Numbered from the stretch's first letter, positions 44,714 to 53,201 are shown. The stretch is DNA of 64,000 bases from Hahella sp. CCB-MM4 (GCF_002260525.1 NZ_MRYI01000002.1:310001-374000), one strand, 5' to 3'. The notes: generated by a model from the sequence alone, not told the origin. A program made the numbers and translations.

Positions 44714-45016
44714 ATGAAGAAATTGACCACACGAAAGAAATATTCAAAAGAATTTAAATTGGATGCCATCAGCCTGGTTCTGGATCAGGGCTACAGTCAA
44801 ACCGATGCTGCTCGGAGCCTTGGTATTAACTCCACTATGCTGGGGCGCTGGATTAAAGAGCATCGCAAAGAAGACGGCCAAGCCTTCCGTGGCAACGGCA
44901 AGCTAACACCAGAGCAGGAAGAGATTCGGCGCCTGAAGCAGGAAAATCGCCAATTGAAAATGGAGAGGGAAATCTTAAAGGAAGCAGCGGTCTTCTTTGC
45001 CAAAGAAACGAAGTGA
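44714..45016 (+). CDS. IS3-family transposase OrfA
   Basis: 100 aa. The N-terminal helix-turn-helix (YSKEFKLDAISLVLDQGYSQ) is followed by a leucine-zipper-like helix (EEIRRLKQENRQLKMEREIL), the standard OrfA layout. It binds the IS ends. Its stop overlaps the orfB start. Confidence 0.95.
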   Translation: MKKLTTRKKYSKEFKLDAISLVLDQGYSQTDAARSLGINSTMLGRWIKEHRKEDGQAFRGNGKLTPEQEEIRRLKQENRQLKMEREILKEAAVFFAKETK

Positions 45017-45894
45017 AATACTCGTTTATCGCCCAAAGAAAGAAGACCTGGCCGATTGACCTGATGTGTCGAGTTCTGGGTGTCCCCCGTAATGGCTTTT
45101 ACGGTTACCAGAAGCGAAGCCGTTCGACTTCTCGCGATGATCCACGGCACCAGGAAATGCTGGAATGTGTACGTGAGATGGCGGAGGCCAGCGATCATAG
45201 TTATGGTAGCCGCCGGATGCGAAAAGCCTTGAATATTTTAGGCTTCCCCGTTGGGAGACACAAAGCGCGAAGTTTGATGAAACAGGCGGGAATCCAGGTT
45301 CGTTACCGAAAGAGATACAAGGTCACGACCAACAGCAATCACCGACAGCCAGTGTTTGAAAATGTGCTGAACCGAGGCTTCCAGGTAGATCATCCTGATC
45401 AGGTCTATGCCTGTGATATCACCTATATCTGGACGCAGGAAGGTTGGCTGTATCTGGCTGTGGTGATAGACCTATTCTCCCGTAAGGTCGTGGGCTGGAG
45501 CATGAGTTCACGCATGAAGGCTCAACTGGTATGTGATGCGTTGACCATGGCTGTCTGGCAGCGACGGCCAAAGCCTGGCTTAATTGTCCATTCTGACCGA
45601 GGATCTCAATATGCCAGCCAACGCTATCGTCAGCTGTTAAAAGCCCATGGTTTTGTCGGTAGCATGAGTCGAAAGGGGGACTGCTGGGATAACGCGGTAG
45701 TGGAGAGCTTCTTCGGTAGTCTGAAGCAAGAACGGATTCAATGGCGACATTACCAGACTCGACGAGAAGCACAGCAAGATGTGTTGCATTACATCACGAT
45801 GTTCTACAACAGCTTTCGGCTACATTCATATTTGGATTATCAAAGCCCGAATCAATATGAATCAGCCTGGAGAGAACTACGAAAAGTTGCTTAA
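45013..45894 (+). CDS. IS3-family transposase OrfB (DDE integrase)
   Basis: 293 aa starting at a GTG that overlaps the orfA stop. The HTH_21-like region (SYGSRRMRKALNILGFPVGR) precedes the DDE core: ACDITYIW (D), VHSDRGSQYAS (D) and NAVVESFFGSLKQE (E, followed by K). All catalytic residues are present. In many IS3 elements OrfB is made by frameshifting into an OrfAB fusion; here the GTGA overlap would also allow coupled re-initiation. Confidence 0.95.
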   Translation: MKYSFIAQRKKTWPIDLMCRVLGVPRNGFYGYQKRSRSTSRDDPRHQEMLECVREMAEASDHSYGSRRMRKALNILGFPVGRHKARSLMKQAGIQVRYRKRYKVTTNSNHRQPVFENVLNRGFQVDHPDQVYACDITYIWTQEGWLYLAVVIDLFSRKVVGWSMSSRMKAQLVCDALTMAVWQRRPKPGLIVHSDRGSQYASQRYRQLLKAHGFVGSMSRKGDCWDNAVVESFFGSLKQERIQWRHYQTRREAQQDVLHYITMFYNSFRLHSYLDYQSPNQYESAWRELRKVA

Positions 45895-45971
45895 CTGGGT
45901 TGTCACAAATCAGTTGACCACGTCATTTAGCCGGTTATTCCATCTCCCGAATTTATCTATCACAATCAAAG

Positions 45972-47594
45972 TTAGTTCAGAATGCACGTAGTCCCTCTCG
46001 GGCAACCGCCTCTGACCAAAATCACTCTTGCAGGGCCATTCTTATAGCCACTTACAATTTCCAATTGATCATTTGATAACAATGCGGCCCATGCCATGTC
46101 CTCACTCTCTTCCATCGTTTCATTTGTCCAATAGGTATGATTCTGTATGTCGGTAAAATGCGACCTCAGCATGCCTTCAGATACATATCCTTCAAGACTT
46201 CTAAAGTCTGTGCGAGAGGGTAATCTCCAGTCATCATAACCGCAGAGCTTGGTACGGTTGACCAAACTGAGGTAGTCAGAGATATTGCACGCTTCTATCC
46301 CTCGGCACAGATTTGGTCCTCCCTGATGGCCAGGATTGGCCTGACTGCCCGGTATAAACCAGGTAAATTCCCCTTGTGGAGATTGAGCATTGGCAATCAT
46401 CCAACTTAAACCTTCTTTTTCAAGGGATAAACAACCTTCGTTATCGTATTTAATAGGTCCAATTTGAGAATGCCCGGCTAAAACAGGTGTTCCATTCTCA
46501 GATCCTGAAATAGAGGCCGCAACACCGCGCGACTCTGGCAGGTTAGGAATCCAATCAATCCTTGTCGGATTAACACAGGTGTCTACAACGTTATTAGTCA
46601 ATGTTTTTTGTTGAAAGGTAGAGACTTCTCTATTGTTTCGCTTGGATACATCAATACCATATTGGTCAACCTTAACCACATAGATAGCTTGACAAACATT
46701 GTTTCCATTCTCAAAGCTTGAATATTCATCAAAGAAAGCAATGTATTGACCGTCAGGTGACCACGTCGGATAGACTTGAGAGCCATTAAATGCCGTTATC
46801 CGCCTTAGATTTTTCCCGTCAACACCCATTACAAAAATGTGGTTATTCCGGCTTTCTTCATCGTACATGCTGAAAGCCAATTGTTTGCCGTCTCTGCTGA
46901 TTGCAAGGTTATGGGGCTTGTGGCTGAGGTTGGTTATAACGTGCTGTCGTGCCGGGTCACCAACTGCGACAAAAATAATTTTGTTGTCGACACTGACGAG
47001 CAACCGTCCATTTGGGTGCCAAGTAAAATCGCCGATCTCACCATCAGTTGCAGAATAGCTATTAATAAAGTTGCCGTCTTTGCTGTAGAGCCCAATAGAC
47101 TCACCCTGCTTCCCAAAGTTCGAGGAAGAGTACCGCAATAACAAAGCAACAAATTGCCCATTGGGAGATATCAATGGTGCCGACAGAGCTTGACCTAAAA
47201 TGGTGGAGAATCTGGAGACACCGCCTTCACGAAAGCTCACTAGAGATATTTCGTCGTACTGCACCGACCCATTATTGTGGGAATAGATTGCTGCATACTC
47301 AGTACCGCTGTACGAAATAGCAACCTGTTCTGCGCCAGGGATCGGCACTGTATGGGTAGTTCCTCTCTCGACATCGAACTCAACAAGATTGTCATGATGT
47401 CTGTATAAGATCCTACCATCCAGCGTAGGACTATAATGGATAGCAGCCACACCACGGTCGGAATTGGCAGCCTCTGAACGACGGCAATCCATCGCTTTAT
47501 CTACACCGCACATAGTCTCCGAGGCTAAACCCGACACCGGTATGAGCATAAACAGCAATGCGGCGAATTTGATCACTATCCTTATACGCATCAA
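45972..47594 (-). CDS. Exported PD40 propeller protein with Lcl/DUF1566 domain
   Basis: 540 aa. The signal peptide ends near VSGLAS. A TolB-like PD40 propeller covers about 45-350 (SRDGKQLAFSMYDEESRNNH; YPTWSPDGQYIAFFDEY). The C-terminal DUF1566/Lcl domain (about 395-540) has CGYDDWRLPSRTDFRSLEGY and YWTNETMEES. The propeller is clearly paralogous to the two lipoproteins at 48919 and 49924 (shared ISYSGTEYA, WHPNGRLL, VDGKNLRRIT). T3SS box E lies 77 nt upstream. Probably a periplasmic or surface protein of the island. Function unknown. Confidence 0.82.
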   Translation of the reverse strand: MMRIRIVIKFAALLFMLIPVSGLASETMCGVDKAMDCRRSEAANSDRGVAAIHYSPTLDGRILYRHHDNLVEFDVERGTTHTVPIPGAEQVAISYSGTEYAAIYSHNNGSVQYDEISLVSFREGGVSRFSTILGQALSAPLISPNGQFVALLLRYSSSNFGKQGESIGLYSKDGNFINSYSATDGEIGDFTWHPNGRLLVSVDNKIIFVAVGDPARQHVITNLSHKPHNLAISRDGKQLAFSMYDEESRNNHIFVMGVDGKNLRRITAFNGSQVYPTWSPDGQYIAFFDEYSSFENGNNVCQAIYVVKVDQYGIDVSKRNNREVSTFQQKTLTNNVVDTCVNPTRIDWIPNLPESRGVAASISGSENGTPVLAGHSQIGPIKYDNEGCLSLEKEGLSWMIANAQSPQGEFTWFIPGSQANPGHQGGPNLCRGIEACNISDYLSLVNRTKLCGYDDWRLPSRTDFRSLEGYVSEGMLRSHFTDIQNHTYWTNETMEESEDMAWAALLSNDQLEIVSGYKNGPARVILVRGGCPRGTTCILN

Positions 47595-47670
47595 ATTAAC
47601 GACATGTCGTCCTGAAGTTATGAGTGAAATCGACTAGATCGGATAAACATTCTAGGGGGAATAAAAGAGT

Positions 47671-47690
47671 TTTCACCTAGGGAAAACCCT
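47671..47690 (-). promoter_or_regulatory. T3SS box E
   Basis: On the minus strand AGGG-TTTT-CCCTAGGTGAAA: the first two half-sites are exact. It is 77 nt upstream of the PD40/DUF1566 gene. Confidence 0.65.
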
Positions 47691-47870
47691 TGCCCTGTTT
47701 CCTTATGAGTCTATTAAGCTTTGCTGCACATCAATGGTAAGTTGCCGTGTCCTGATTGGCATTAGAGATGGTGGGATACACTTTGCATTCTCCCCTCAAT
47801 CCAATACACATGCATACAATCGATATATCTCACCATGGCTGGCCCCCACCATTTAAAGTATTTCGTATCT

Positions 47871-47890
47871 CGGGCTAGCCCTAGCTAGGG
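47871..47890 (+). promoter_or_regulatory. T3SS box F
   Basis: CGGG-CTAG-CCCTAGCTAGGG followed by AACGCACC. The 12-bp CCCTAGCTAGGG is a perfect palindrome. It ends exactly 133 nt before the ATG at 48023, the same distance as box G to its gene. A GATACT -10-like hexamer starts 34 nt downstream. Confidence 0.8.
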
Positions 47891-48022
47891 AACGCACCAA
47901 TTTAACGTCAGGCGGACAGGCTTGATACTGACAACCACTTGATGCAATCCAGTTCTTCTTTAAAAGCGGGTGAAGAGGTCGCATCAATCACTTTAATTGA
48001 GAAATGAATTAGGAGAAATAAA

Positions 48023-48706
48023 ATGGGACTTAGTTTTGGTGGTTTGAATCCTTTTAGCGCAGTATCAAAAGTTGCAGAATCAATTGGCGGTATTGGCAAA
48101 GGCAATATGTTTGCCAGCATTGCAAGCGGGATTCTGGATAACGCTCTCCAAATGGCAGGCGAGAAGTTAGGGCTTCCTCAGTCATTAATCGATACAGCAC
48201 AGTCAGCGGCTCACTTTGCTATCGGTGATATTCCTGGTGGAATCCAAAATATCGGAGAAGTGATCGAAGGACTTCACCAACAATCGCCTTTCGAAGCAGC
48301 TTCATCCGAGCATAAATGTAATGATGCGTCTATCGATTTATCAGGTATGATGCTTGAGCAAGGTAAGGGAAAAGGTAAAGACGACAAAGAGGGCAATTGG
48401 CTTATTGCTCTAGCGCGCAGCTTAGGTGAAATGGTAGGCCAGAGAGCAGGGGAGATGCTTGAAAAAGCTAATGACATGCATGAAATTAACTCTCGCTTGG
48501 ATAATATGAAGGCCCCTGGAAAAGGCGCATCAGACGAAGCGAAGGCCGAATATGACCAAGCAATGAAAGATCAAGCCCAAGACTTTATGACTGCGAATTC
48601 TGAGTTCCAAGCGCAATCGCAAATGTTCAATATCATTTCACAAACCACTTCAAACGTAATAAAAACACTGGGCCAGGGTATTTCAAACATAGCTCAGAAA
48701 GGGTAA
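48023..48706 (+). CDS. Filament/translocator-like candidate T3SS substrate
   Basis: 227 aa, preceded by AGGAGAAATAAA. No Sec signal. The N-terminal half is Gly/Ala/Ile-rich (KVAESIGGIGKGNMFASIAS). A short Gly/Lys stretch (EQGKGKGKDDKEG) follows, then long polar helices. The C-terminal 40 residues (TANSEFQAQSQMFNIISQ ... IKTLGQGISNIAQKG) resemble the C-terminus of the needle-like protein at 26252 and the general EspA/needle filament pattern. With T3SS box F in front, I infer a secreted structural or translocator protein. No family confirmed. Confidence 0.65.
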   Translation: MGLSFGGLNPFSAVSKVAESIGGIGKGNMFASIASGILDNALQMAGEKLGLPQSLIDTAQSAAHFAIGDIPGGIQNIGEVIEGLHQQSPFEAASSEHKCNDASIDLSGMMLEQGKGKGKDDKEGNWLIALARSLGEMVGQRAGEMLEKANDMHEINSRLDNMKAPGKGASDEAKAEYDQAMKDQAQDFMTANSEFQAQSQMFNIISQTTSNVIKTLGQGISNIAQKG

Positions 48707-48751
48707 AACTACCTCCCCCTCTTTTGAGGGGAACACTCCAATACTTTGGCG

Positions 48752-48774
48752 TCCCCGCAAAATGCGGGGATTTT
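48752..48774 (+). terminator. Rho-independent terminator
   Basis: The stem CCCCGC/GCGGGG with a 5-nt loop is followed by ATTTTC, 46 nt after the stop of the 48023 gene. A second small stem (CCCCTC...GAGGGG) lies just before it. Confidence 0.8.
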
Positions 48775-48815
48775 CATGTTCACTCTAATCAGCCTCAGAC
48801 ATAAACAGGTGAAAA

Positions 48816-48838
48816 CCTAGTAACAACCCTAGGTTTTA
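48816..48838 (+). promoter_or_regulatory. T3SS box I
   Basis: CCTAGTA-ACAA-CCCTAGGTTTTA, also an inverted repeat AAAACCTAG...CTAGGTTTT. It keeps the central CCCTAGG half-site and matches box A closely (CCCTAGGTTTA). It is 81 nt upstream of the lipoprotein start at 48919. Confidence 0.55.
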
Positions 48839-48918
48839 TGGCGACCACTAATAACCTAATATCTACAGCACTCATTGACAATGAATTCAAAAGGCAATCG
48901 AACCTATTAGGAATACTA

Positions 48919-49920
48919 ATGGACAAATTACTTATAGCCTTTCTGCATCGCTCTATATTACCCGTTTTGATAGTTTTTCTTAGTGCTTGCGGCGGTGGGG
49001 GAAGCAATTCAAGCCAAAACAGCAACCCAGATAGCGATGCGGGAAATACTTCTGAAACCAATAGGGGATTGACCGGCAAAATATATTTCGGTGGTACCGG
49101 CGATTTTATGGAGCTGGACATTAGTACCGGTAAGAAGAGAGTATTTAGCTCAGAAGAAAGTGAATTAATTGCAATATCCTATAGCGGATCTGAGTACGCG
49201 TTGAGAAGAGATAGCTACGGTGGATATACTGATTACGTAACAATTAAAAACTTTCAGGGTGAGATTACCAATGAAACAATCAGTAGCGGAAGCGGAAGTT
49301 TTGATTCCGAGCCATTAGTATCTCCTGATGATAAATTAGTGGCGGTGCTACTGCGGGCTGCCGGCAGTTACACCCTTGCAATCTACAATAGACAAGGTGA
49401 AATGGTCACAGACTACTCTAGCAGCCAGACGGAGTTAGATAGTTTTACCTGGCTTCCTAATGGCCGACTGGTAATTGCCACAGGCAACACAATATTTTCA
49501 GTTGACCCTACAACAACAAATCAACCGAAAGTTATTGCAAAGTTAGCCCATAATCCGCATTTTATTTCCGCAAGTAGGAATGGGCAACAATTGACTTTCA
49601 CACTTGCAACTGAGTCTGAACAGAATGTATACGTCATGAATATTGACGGCTCTGGTTTGAGACGACTGACCAAGTCTGACAAGCCCGAGGCAGTCCCGGT
49701 ATGGTCTCCTGACGGAAAACACATTGCCTTTCTTGAAGACGCATATACCAGATATGACTCAGATTACGGCAAATGCGCTTATATATATATCGTTAACTCA
49801 GACTTAACAGAAGTAGATATATCTTCTGAACCCAATACAAATAAAGCTTTTCCATTAGTAACATTGAGCAATAACCTCCGTACCCGAGTTTGTGTATTTG
49901 CGGGGATGGATTGGAGGTAA
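48919..49920 (+). CDS. PD40 propeller lipoprotein
   Basis: 333 aa from the ATG at 48919 (AGGA 7 nt upstream), which gives a lipoprotein signal with lipobox FLSAC and a Gly/Ser/Asn linker. The rest is a TolB-like propeller (ISYSGSEYALRRDSYGG; VSPDDKLVAVLLRAAG; VWSPDGKHIAFLEDAY) ending in FAGMDWR. GGAGG at its end serves the next gene, so the two are co-transcribed. Paralogous to 45972-47594, without the DUF1566 domain. Confidence 0.82.
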   Translation: MDKLLIAFLHRSILPVLIVFLSACGGGGSNSSQNSNPDSDAGNTSETNRGLTGKIYFGGTGDFMELDISTGKKRVFSSEESELIAISYSGSEYALRRDSYGGYTDYVTIKNFQGEITNETISSGSGSFDSEPLVSPDDKLVAVLLRAAGSYTLAIYNRQGEMVTDYSSSQTELDSFTWLPNGRLVIATGNTIFSVDPTTTNQPKVIAKLAHNPHFISASRNGQQLTFTLATESEQNVYVMNIDGSGLRRLTKSDKPEAVPVWSPDGKHIAFLEDAYTRYDSDYGKCAYIYIVNSDLTEVDISSEPNTNKAFPLVTLSNNLRTRVCVFAGMDWR

Positions 49921-49923
49921 GTT

Positions 49924-50975
49924 TTGCGGCTGCAACTCCTCAAAGAAATCACTTTGTTTAATCAAAGGGGTTTCACTATATACTTCTTAACTCGATTGAT
50001 ACTATTTCCTTTTCTTGTTTTTCTTAACGCCTGTGGTGACGGTGGCACAGGCCCCAGCCAAGAAAACGAAGGCACAGATAATAGTACCAGCAACGCATCA
50101 TCAATTAATCATCACCTGACCGGTAAGATATACTACGGTGATGGGGGAGAGTTTCTAGAGCTCGATATATCTAGCAGCGAAGAGAGGGTTATTACCACAC
50201 AAGAGACGGAACTTATCGCCCTGTCTTACAATGGATCAGAGCCCGCAATGAGGACAGATCCTCCATCAACATTTTTAGACGCCCAAGTAGTCACGATTAT
50301 GGATTTTGAGGGAAATATCACGGGCAATTCCATAAAGTCTGATAGCGATGGTTTTTGGTCACCTCCATTAATTTCGCCTGACGACAAATTAGTCGCCATT
50401 ATGACTAAAACGACGGGTTATGTTTCCAATGTCACAGTTTATAATCGACAAGGGGAAATAATTACCGATTACTCCAGCTCACAGGATGATATCGACAGTT
50501 TTGCCTGGCATCCTGATGGACGACTAATCATTGCAACCGGTAATACTATTTTTGCTGCTGATCCTAGGACAACCAATCAACCTCAAGTCATCAATGCTTT
50601 TCAATACCGCCCACATAATGTAACTGTAAGTAGAGACGGACAGAGATTGGCTTTTACGCTCTCCACTGAAAGCCAGCAGAATATCCATGTTATGAATATG
50701 GACGGCTCCGGTCTGACGCGATTAACTGTGTCTACTAAGCCTGAAGCATTGCCTGCCTGGTCACCAGATGGGCGTTATCTTGCTTTCTTTGAAAATGCAA
50801 GGAAGCTCCAACTGGAGAGGGGTGCCCTTTCATTTACATCATCAGGTCAGATGCAAAAAGAGTGGATTTAACTTCAGAACCAGATACGGAGGAAGCTTTT
50901 CCTTTAAAACAAAGGATTGGTAATACCAACAGTTTCTCCCACATTTGCGTGTCTGGGGCAATGGAGTGGCGTTAG
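49924..50975 (+). pseudogene. PD40 propeller lipoprotein with a frameshift
   Basis: The TTG start at 49924 is supported by GGAGG 6-7 nt upstream and by the lipobox FLNAC that follows. The frame is open to 50871 (315 codons) and parallels the preceding paralogue up to WSPDGRYLAFFENA. It then breaks. Reading one base differently at the G run 50819-50822 restores GCPFIYIIRSD, then SEPDTEEAFPL and an ending VSGAMEWR at 50975. These correspond to KCAYIYIVNSD, SEPNTNKAFPL and FAGMDWR in the paralogue. So a single G is missing, through mutation or sequencing error. The product is otherwise a propeller lipoprotein of about 350 aa. Confidence 0.85.
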
Positions 50976-51403
50976 GTATAGGTTTATTCAGACTATCCCT
51001 AAGCACCTATATATTTAGTGGTACAAGTAACATCAATAAGAAGTGTTATTACCCTTTTCCTGGCGCTGTTGACAGCCTGCAAGATCTCCCACCTTTCATC
51101 CGCATAGTTTCTGAGAGAACGACCCAATACTGAACAATACAAGTTTAATTGCTGCATGAAATTTTAAGTAGAAATGACCTTGGCAGAGAGATTCCCGTGA
51201 CTGCGCGTTACCCACTTATGTGTGCCGTTACTATAAATGCAGACTCTATATCTGGAATCGGAATCAATAGGCGATAGCGATTAAGCACTATAAGAAAAGT
51301 AAACCCTCGCCTACCTGCGTTTTTGATATGCCGACATGGACACAATGACCGAAGATCCTGGTCGCACAAGTCAGCTCTCCCTATGTCATACATACCAAGC
51401 TCC

Positions 51404-51424
51404 TAGGGCCTTCCCTATTTAGGG
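51404..51424 (+). promoter_or_regulatory. T3SS box H
   Basis: TAGGG-CCTT-CCCTA-TT-TAGGG: all three half-sites are perfect, and this copy defines the element. It ends 108 nt before the ATG, the same distance as box D to its gene. A TCTAAT -10-like hexamer starts 34 nt downstream. The preceding GCTCC is shared with box J. Confidence 0.8.
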
Positions 51425-51469
51425 CGCTCCCCAATAGTTTCAACTTGTTGCGGATGCTCTAATCCTCTA

Positions 51470-51493
51470 TTGAGAAGTAGTTTCTATTCTCAA
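51470..51493 (+). other. 5'-leader hairpin of the RTX-repeat gene
   Basis: TTGAGAA/TTCTCAA arms with a 10-nt loop. The same arms occur in the leader of the Gly-rich gene (44257-44297), and both have AGTTT a few bases before ATTCTCAAA. Confidence 0.4.
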
Positions 51494-51531
51494 AGAACTT
51501 TTCAATTTAACCGTATAGGGAGAGTACCGAT

Positions 51532-52926
51532 ATGCAATTAAACGGTGCAAATACTAGTATGAATTGTTGCTGCCCTTTTCCTGGAAAAGAGGCAACTGTT
51601 TCAGTAAAACCAGGCGGATGTTTTGGGCAGACCGAATATCACCTCCACGCCGGGGCCGGCAACGACAACATCAATATTCACACCAATCTCAACGGATCAG
51701 TTGACGTGACAGTCAATGGGGAGAAATATCACTTCACCCAGGAGCAAGCGAAAAACCTCCATATCCATGCAGGCTCAGGAAACGACAAAGTAACCAGTTC
51801 CGGTTTCGCATTATTTAGTCAGCCAAATATCACGATCAATGGCGGTTCTGGAAATGACTCTATCCAAGGCGGCTTTGGAAACGAGCATATTAACGGCGGT
51901 TCCGGTAACGATAAAATCGATGGGGGTGCGGGAAACGATGTCATCTCCGGTGGTTCTGGAAATGATCGTATCAAAGGCGGCAACGGAGATGACGTCATTC
52001 TCGGTGGTTCCGGCAACGACAAGATCGATGGTGGACGTGGCAATGATGACATTCTTGGAGGTTCAGGCAACGATAATATCAAAGGCGGTCGCGGTGATGA
52101 TGTCATTCACGGTGGCTCCGGCAATGACAGTATCAAAGGCGGCCGTGGTAATGATGTGATCCTCGGAGGCGCTGGCAACGATAAAATCGATGGCGGGCGT
52201 GGCCATGACGTCATTCTTGGTGGCTCTGGCAACGATAAAATCAAAGGCGGTCGCGGTGATGATGTCATTCACGGTGGCTCCGGCAATGATCGTATCAAAG
52301 GCGACCGTGGTAATGATGTGATCCTCGGAGGTGCCGGCAACGATAAAATCGACGGCGGACGTGGCCATGACGTCATTCTTGGCGGCTCTGGTAACGACAG
52401 TATAAAAGGCGGCCGCGGAAATGATCTCATCCACGGCGGCTCCGGCAATGACAGAATTAGCGGCGGCTTTGGCAATGATGTCATTCTTGGTGGTTCTGGT
52501 AACGACCGCATCAGTGGAGGCCGTGGCGATGATGATATTATCGGAGGGTCCGGAAATGATCACATTCACGGAAACCGGGGCAACGACCATATCCATGGTG
52601 GTTCCGGTAATGATTGGGTCAGCGGGGGGCGTGGCGATGACTTCATCACTGGTGGTTCAGGCAACGACCATATCCACGGCAATAATGGCGACGACAGTAT
52701 CCATGGCGGTTCTGGCGATGATCGAATCAGCGGTGGCCGCGGTGACGACCTTATTACCGGAGGATCGGGCAACGATCACATTCACGGAAATCGTGGTAAT
52801 GACACGATTTTTGGCGGTGCAGGTAACGATAGAATTTCAGGGAACCGAGGTAATGACTTTATCGTTGGAGGCTCAGGGAATGACCGCCTGAACGGTGGTC
52901 GTGGTCTCGACATATTATTCGGCTGA
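51532..52926 (+). CDS. RTX-like calcium-binding nonapeptide repeat protein, candidate T3SS substrate
   Basis: 464 aa; GGGAGAG lies 8 nt upstream. The N-terminal 100 residues include a Cys cluster (MNCCCPFPGKE; KPGGCFGQ) and a small beta-rich part (GSVDVTVNGEKYHFTQEQAK). From about residue 100 to the end there are about 40 tandem GGxGNDxIx nonapeptides, which form calcium-binding parallel beta-rolls. There is no Sec signal and no C-terminal secretion domain: the repeats run to the last residues (GGRGLDILFG). No type I exporter lies nearby, whereas T3SS box H is directly upstream. I therefore infer type III secretion. Confidence 0.85.
   Translation: MQLNGANTSMNCCCPFPGKEATVSVKPGGCFGQTEYHLHAGAGNDNINIHTNLNGSVDVTVNGEKYHFTQEQAKNLHIHAGSGNDKVTSSGFALFSQPNITINGGSGNDSIQGGFGNEHINGGSGNDKIDGGAGNDVISGGSGNDRIKGGNGDDVILGGSGNDKIDGGRGNDDILGGSGNDNIKGGRGDDVIHGGSGNDSIKGGRGNDVILGGAGNDKIDGGRGHDVILGGSGNDKIKGGRGDDVIHGGSGNDRIKGDRGNDVILGGAGNDKIDGGRGHDVILGGSGNDSIKGGRGNDLIHGGSGNDRISGGFGNDVILGGSGNDRISGGRGDDDIIGGSGNDHIHGNRGNDHIHGGSGNDWVSGGRGDDFITGGSGNDHIHGNNGDDSIHGGSGDDRISGGRGDDLITGGSGNDHIHGNRGNDTIFGGAGNDRISGNRGNDFIVGGSGNDRLNGGRGLDILFG
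51836..52920 (+). repeat. 27-bp/54-bp tandem array encoding GGxGNDxIx
   Basis: About 40 degenerate 27-bp units occur, most in alternating pairs (54 bp: GGSGND-type then GGRGND-type). Some 54-108 bp blocks are nearly identical in DNA (for example around 52137-52250 and 52299-52420), which suggests recent internal duplication. Confidence 0.9.
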
Positions 52927-52940
52927 TTTACCGCTCCACA

Positions 52941-52976
52941 CCTGATTGTTGTCCTAGGTAGTAGACGACAATCAGG
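52941..52976 (+). terminator. Hairpin after the RTX-repeat gene
   Basis: A 13-bp stem CCTGATTGTTGTC/GACGACAATCAGG with one mismatch, 15 nt after the stop. No T-tract. Confidence 0.65.
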
Positions 52977-53201
52977 TACCTCAAAGTCCTCAATGATTTC
53001 GTCTTATACAATTTGATTTAGCGCCCAACAAACTCAAGAAGGAAAGAAATCAGAAGGTTTACATAGAAAGGCCAGATGCCACTGGAAAAACGGCATCTAT
53101 TAGATAAACGAGAGACGATAATAGGCAGGGCGTGGATTAATAAATCAGTCGAATAGGAAAGGCAACGGCTGAGTACAGTCCATCAACCGCTACCCATGAC
53201 T

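Larger units (their letters stand above)
44677..45905 (+). mobile_element. IS3-family insertion sequence (1229 bp)
   Basis: Terminal inverted repeats are TGACCAACCCAGTTAAG (left, 44677-44693) and TGACAACCCAGTTAAG (right, complement of 45890-45905); they differ by one inserted C. It contains orfA and orfB of an IS3-type transposase, both intact, so it may be active. No clear 3-4 bp target duplication is visible. Confidence 0.9.
47595..48022. promoter_or_regulatory. Divergent control region with two T3SS boxes
   Basis: 428 bp between the PD40/DUF1566 gene (minus) and the filament-like gene (plus). It holds box E (facing left) and box F (facing right). No gene seen. Confidence 0.6.
50976..51531. 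other. Intergenic region before the RTX-repeat gene (556 bp)
   Basis: I see no supported gene here. The right part holds T3SS box H and the leader of the RTX-repeat gene. Confidence 0.5.

Noticed and set aside
45013-45016. Programmed -1 frameshift site between orfA and orfB of the IS
   Set aside because: I saw no clear A6G-type slippery run at the overlap. The GTGA overlap is compatible with re-initiation, so I did not call a fusion product.
51819-52891. Long open frames antisense and out of frame to the RTX-repeat gene
   Set aside because: They arise from the 27-bp repeat composition, which avoids stops in several frames. They have no ribosome-binding sites and encode low-complexity Pro/Leu/Ser or Met/Val/Ala strings.
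51836-52920. CRISPR-like look of a long regular repeat array
   Set aside because: The units are contiguous coding repeats of the GGxGNDxIx type with no unique spacers, and no cas genes are present.
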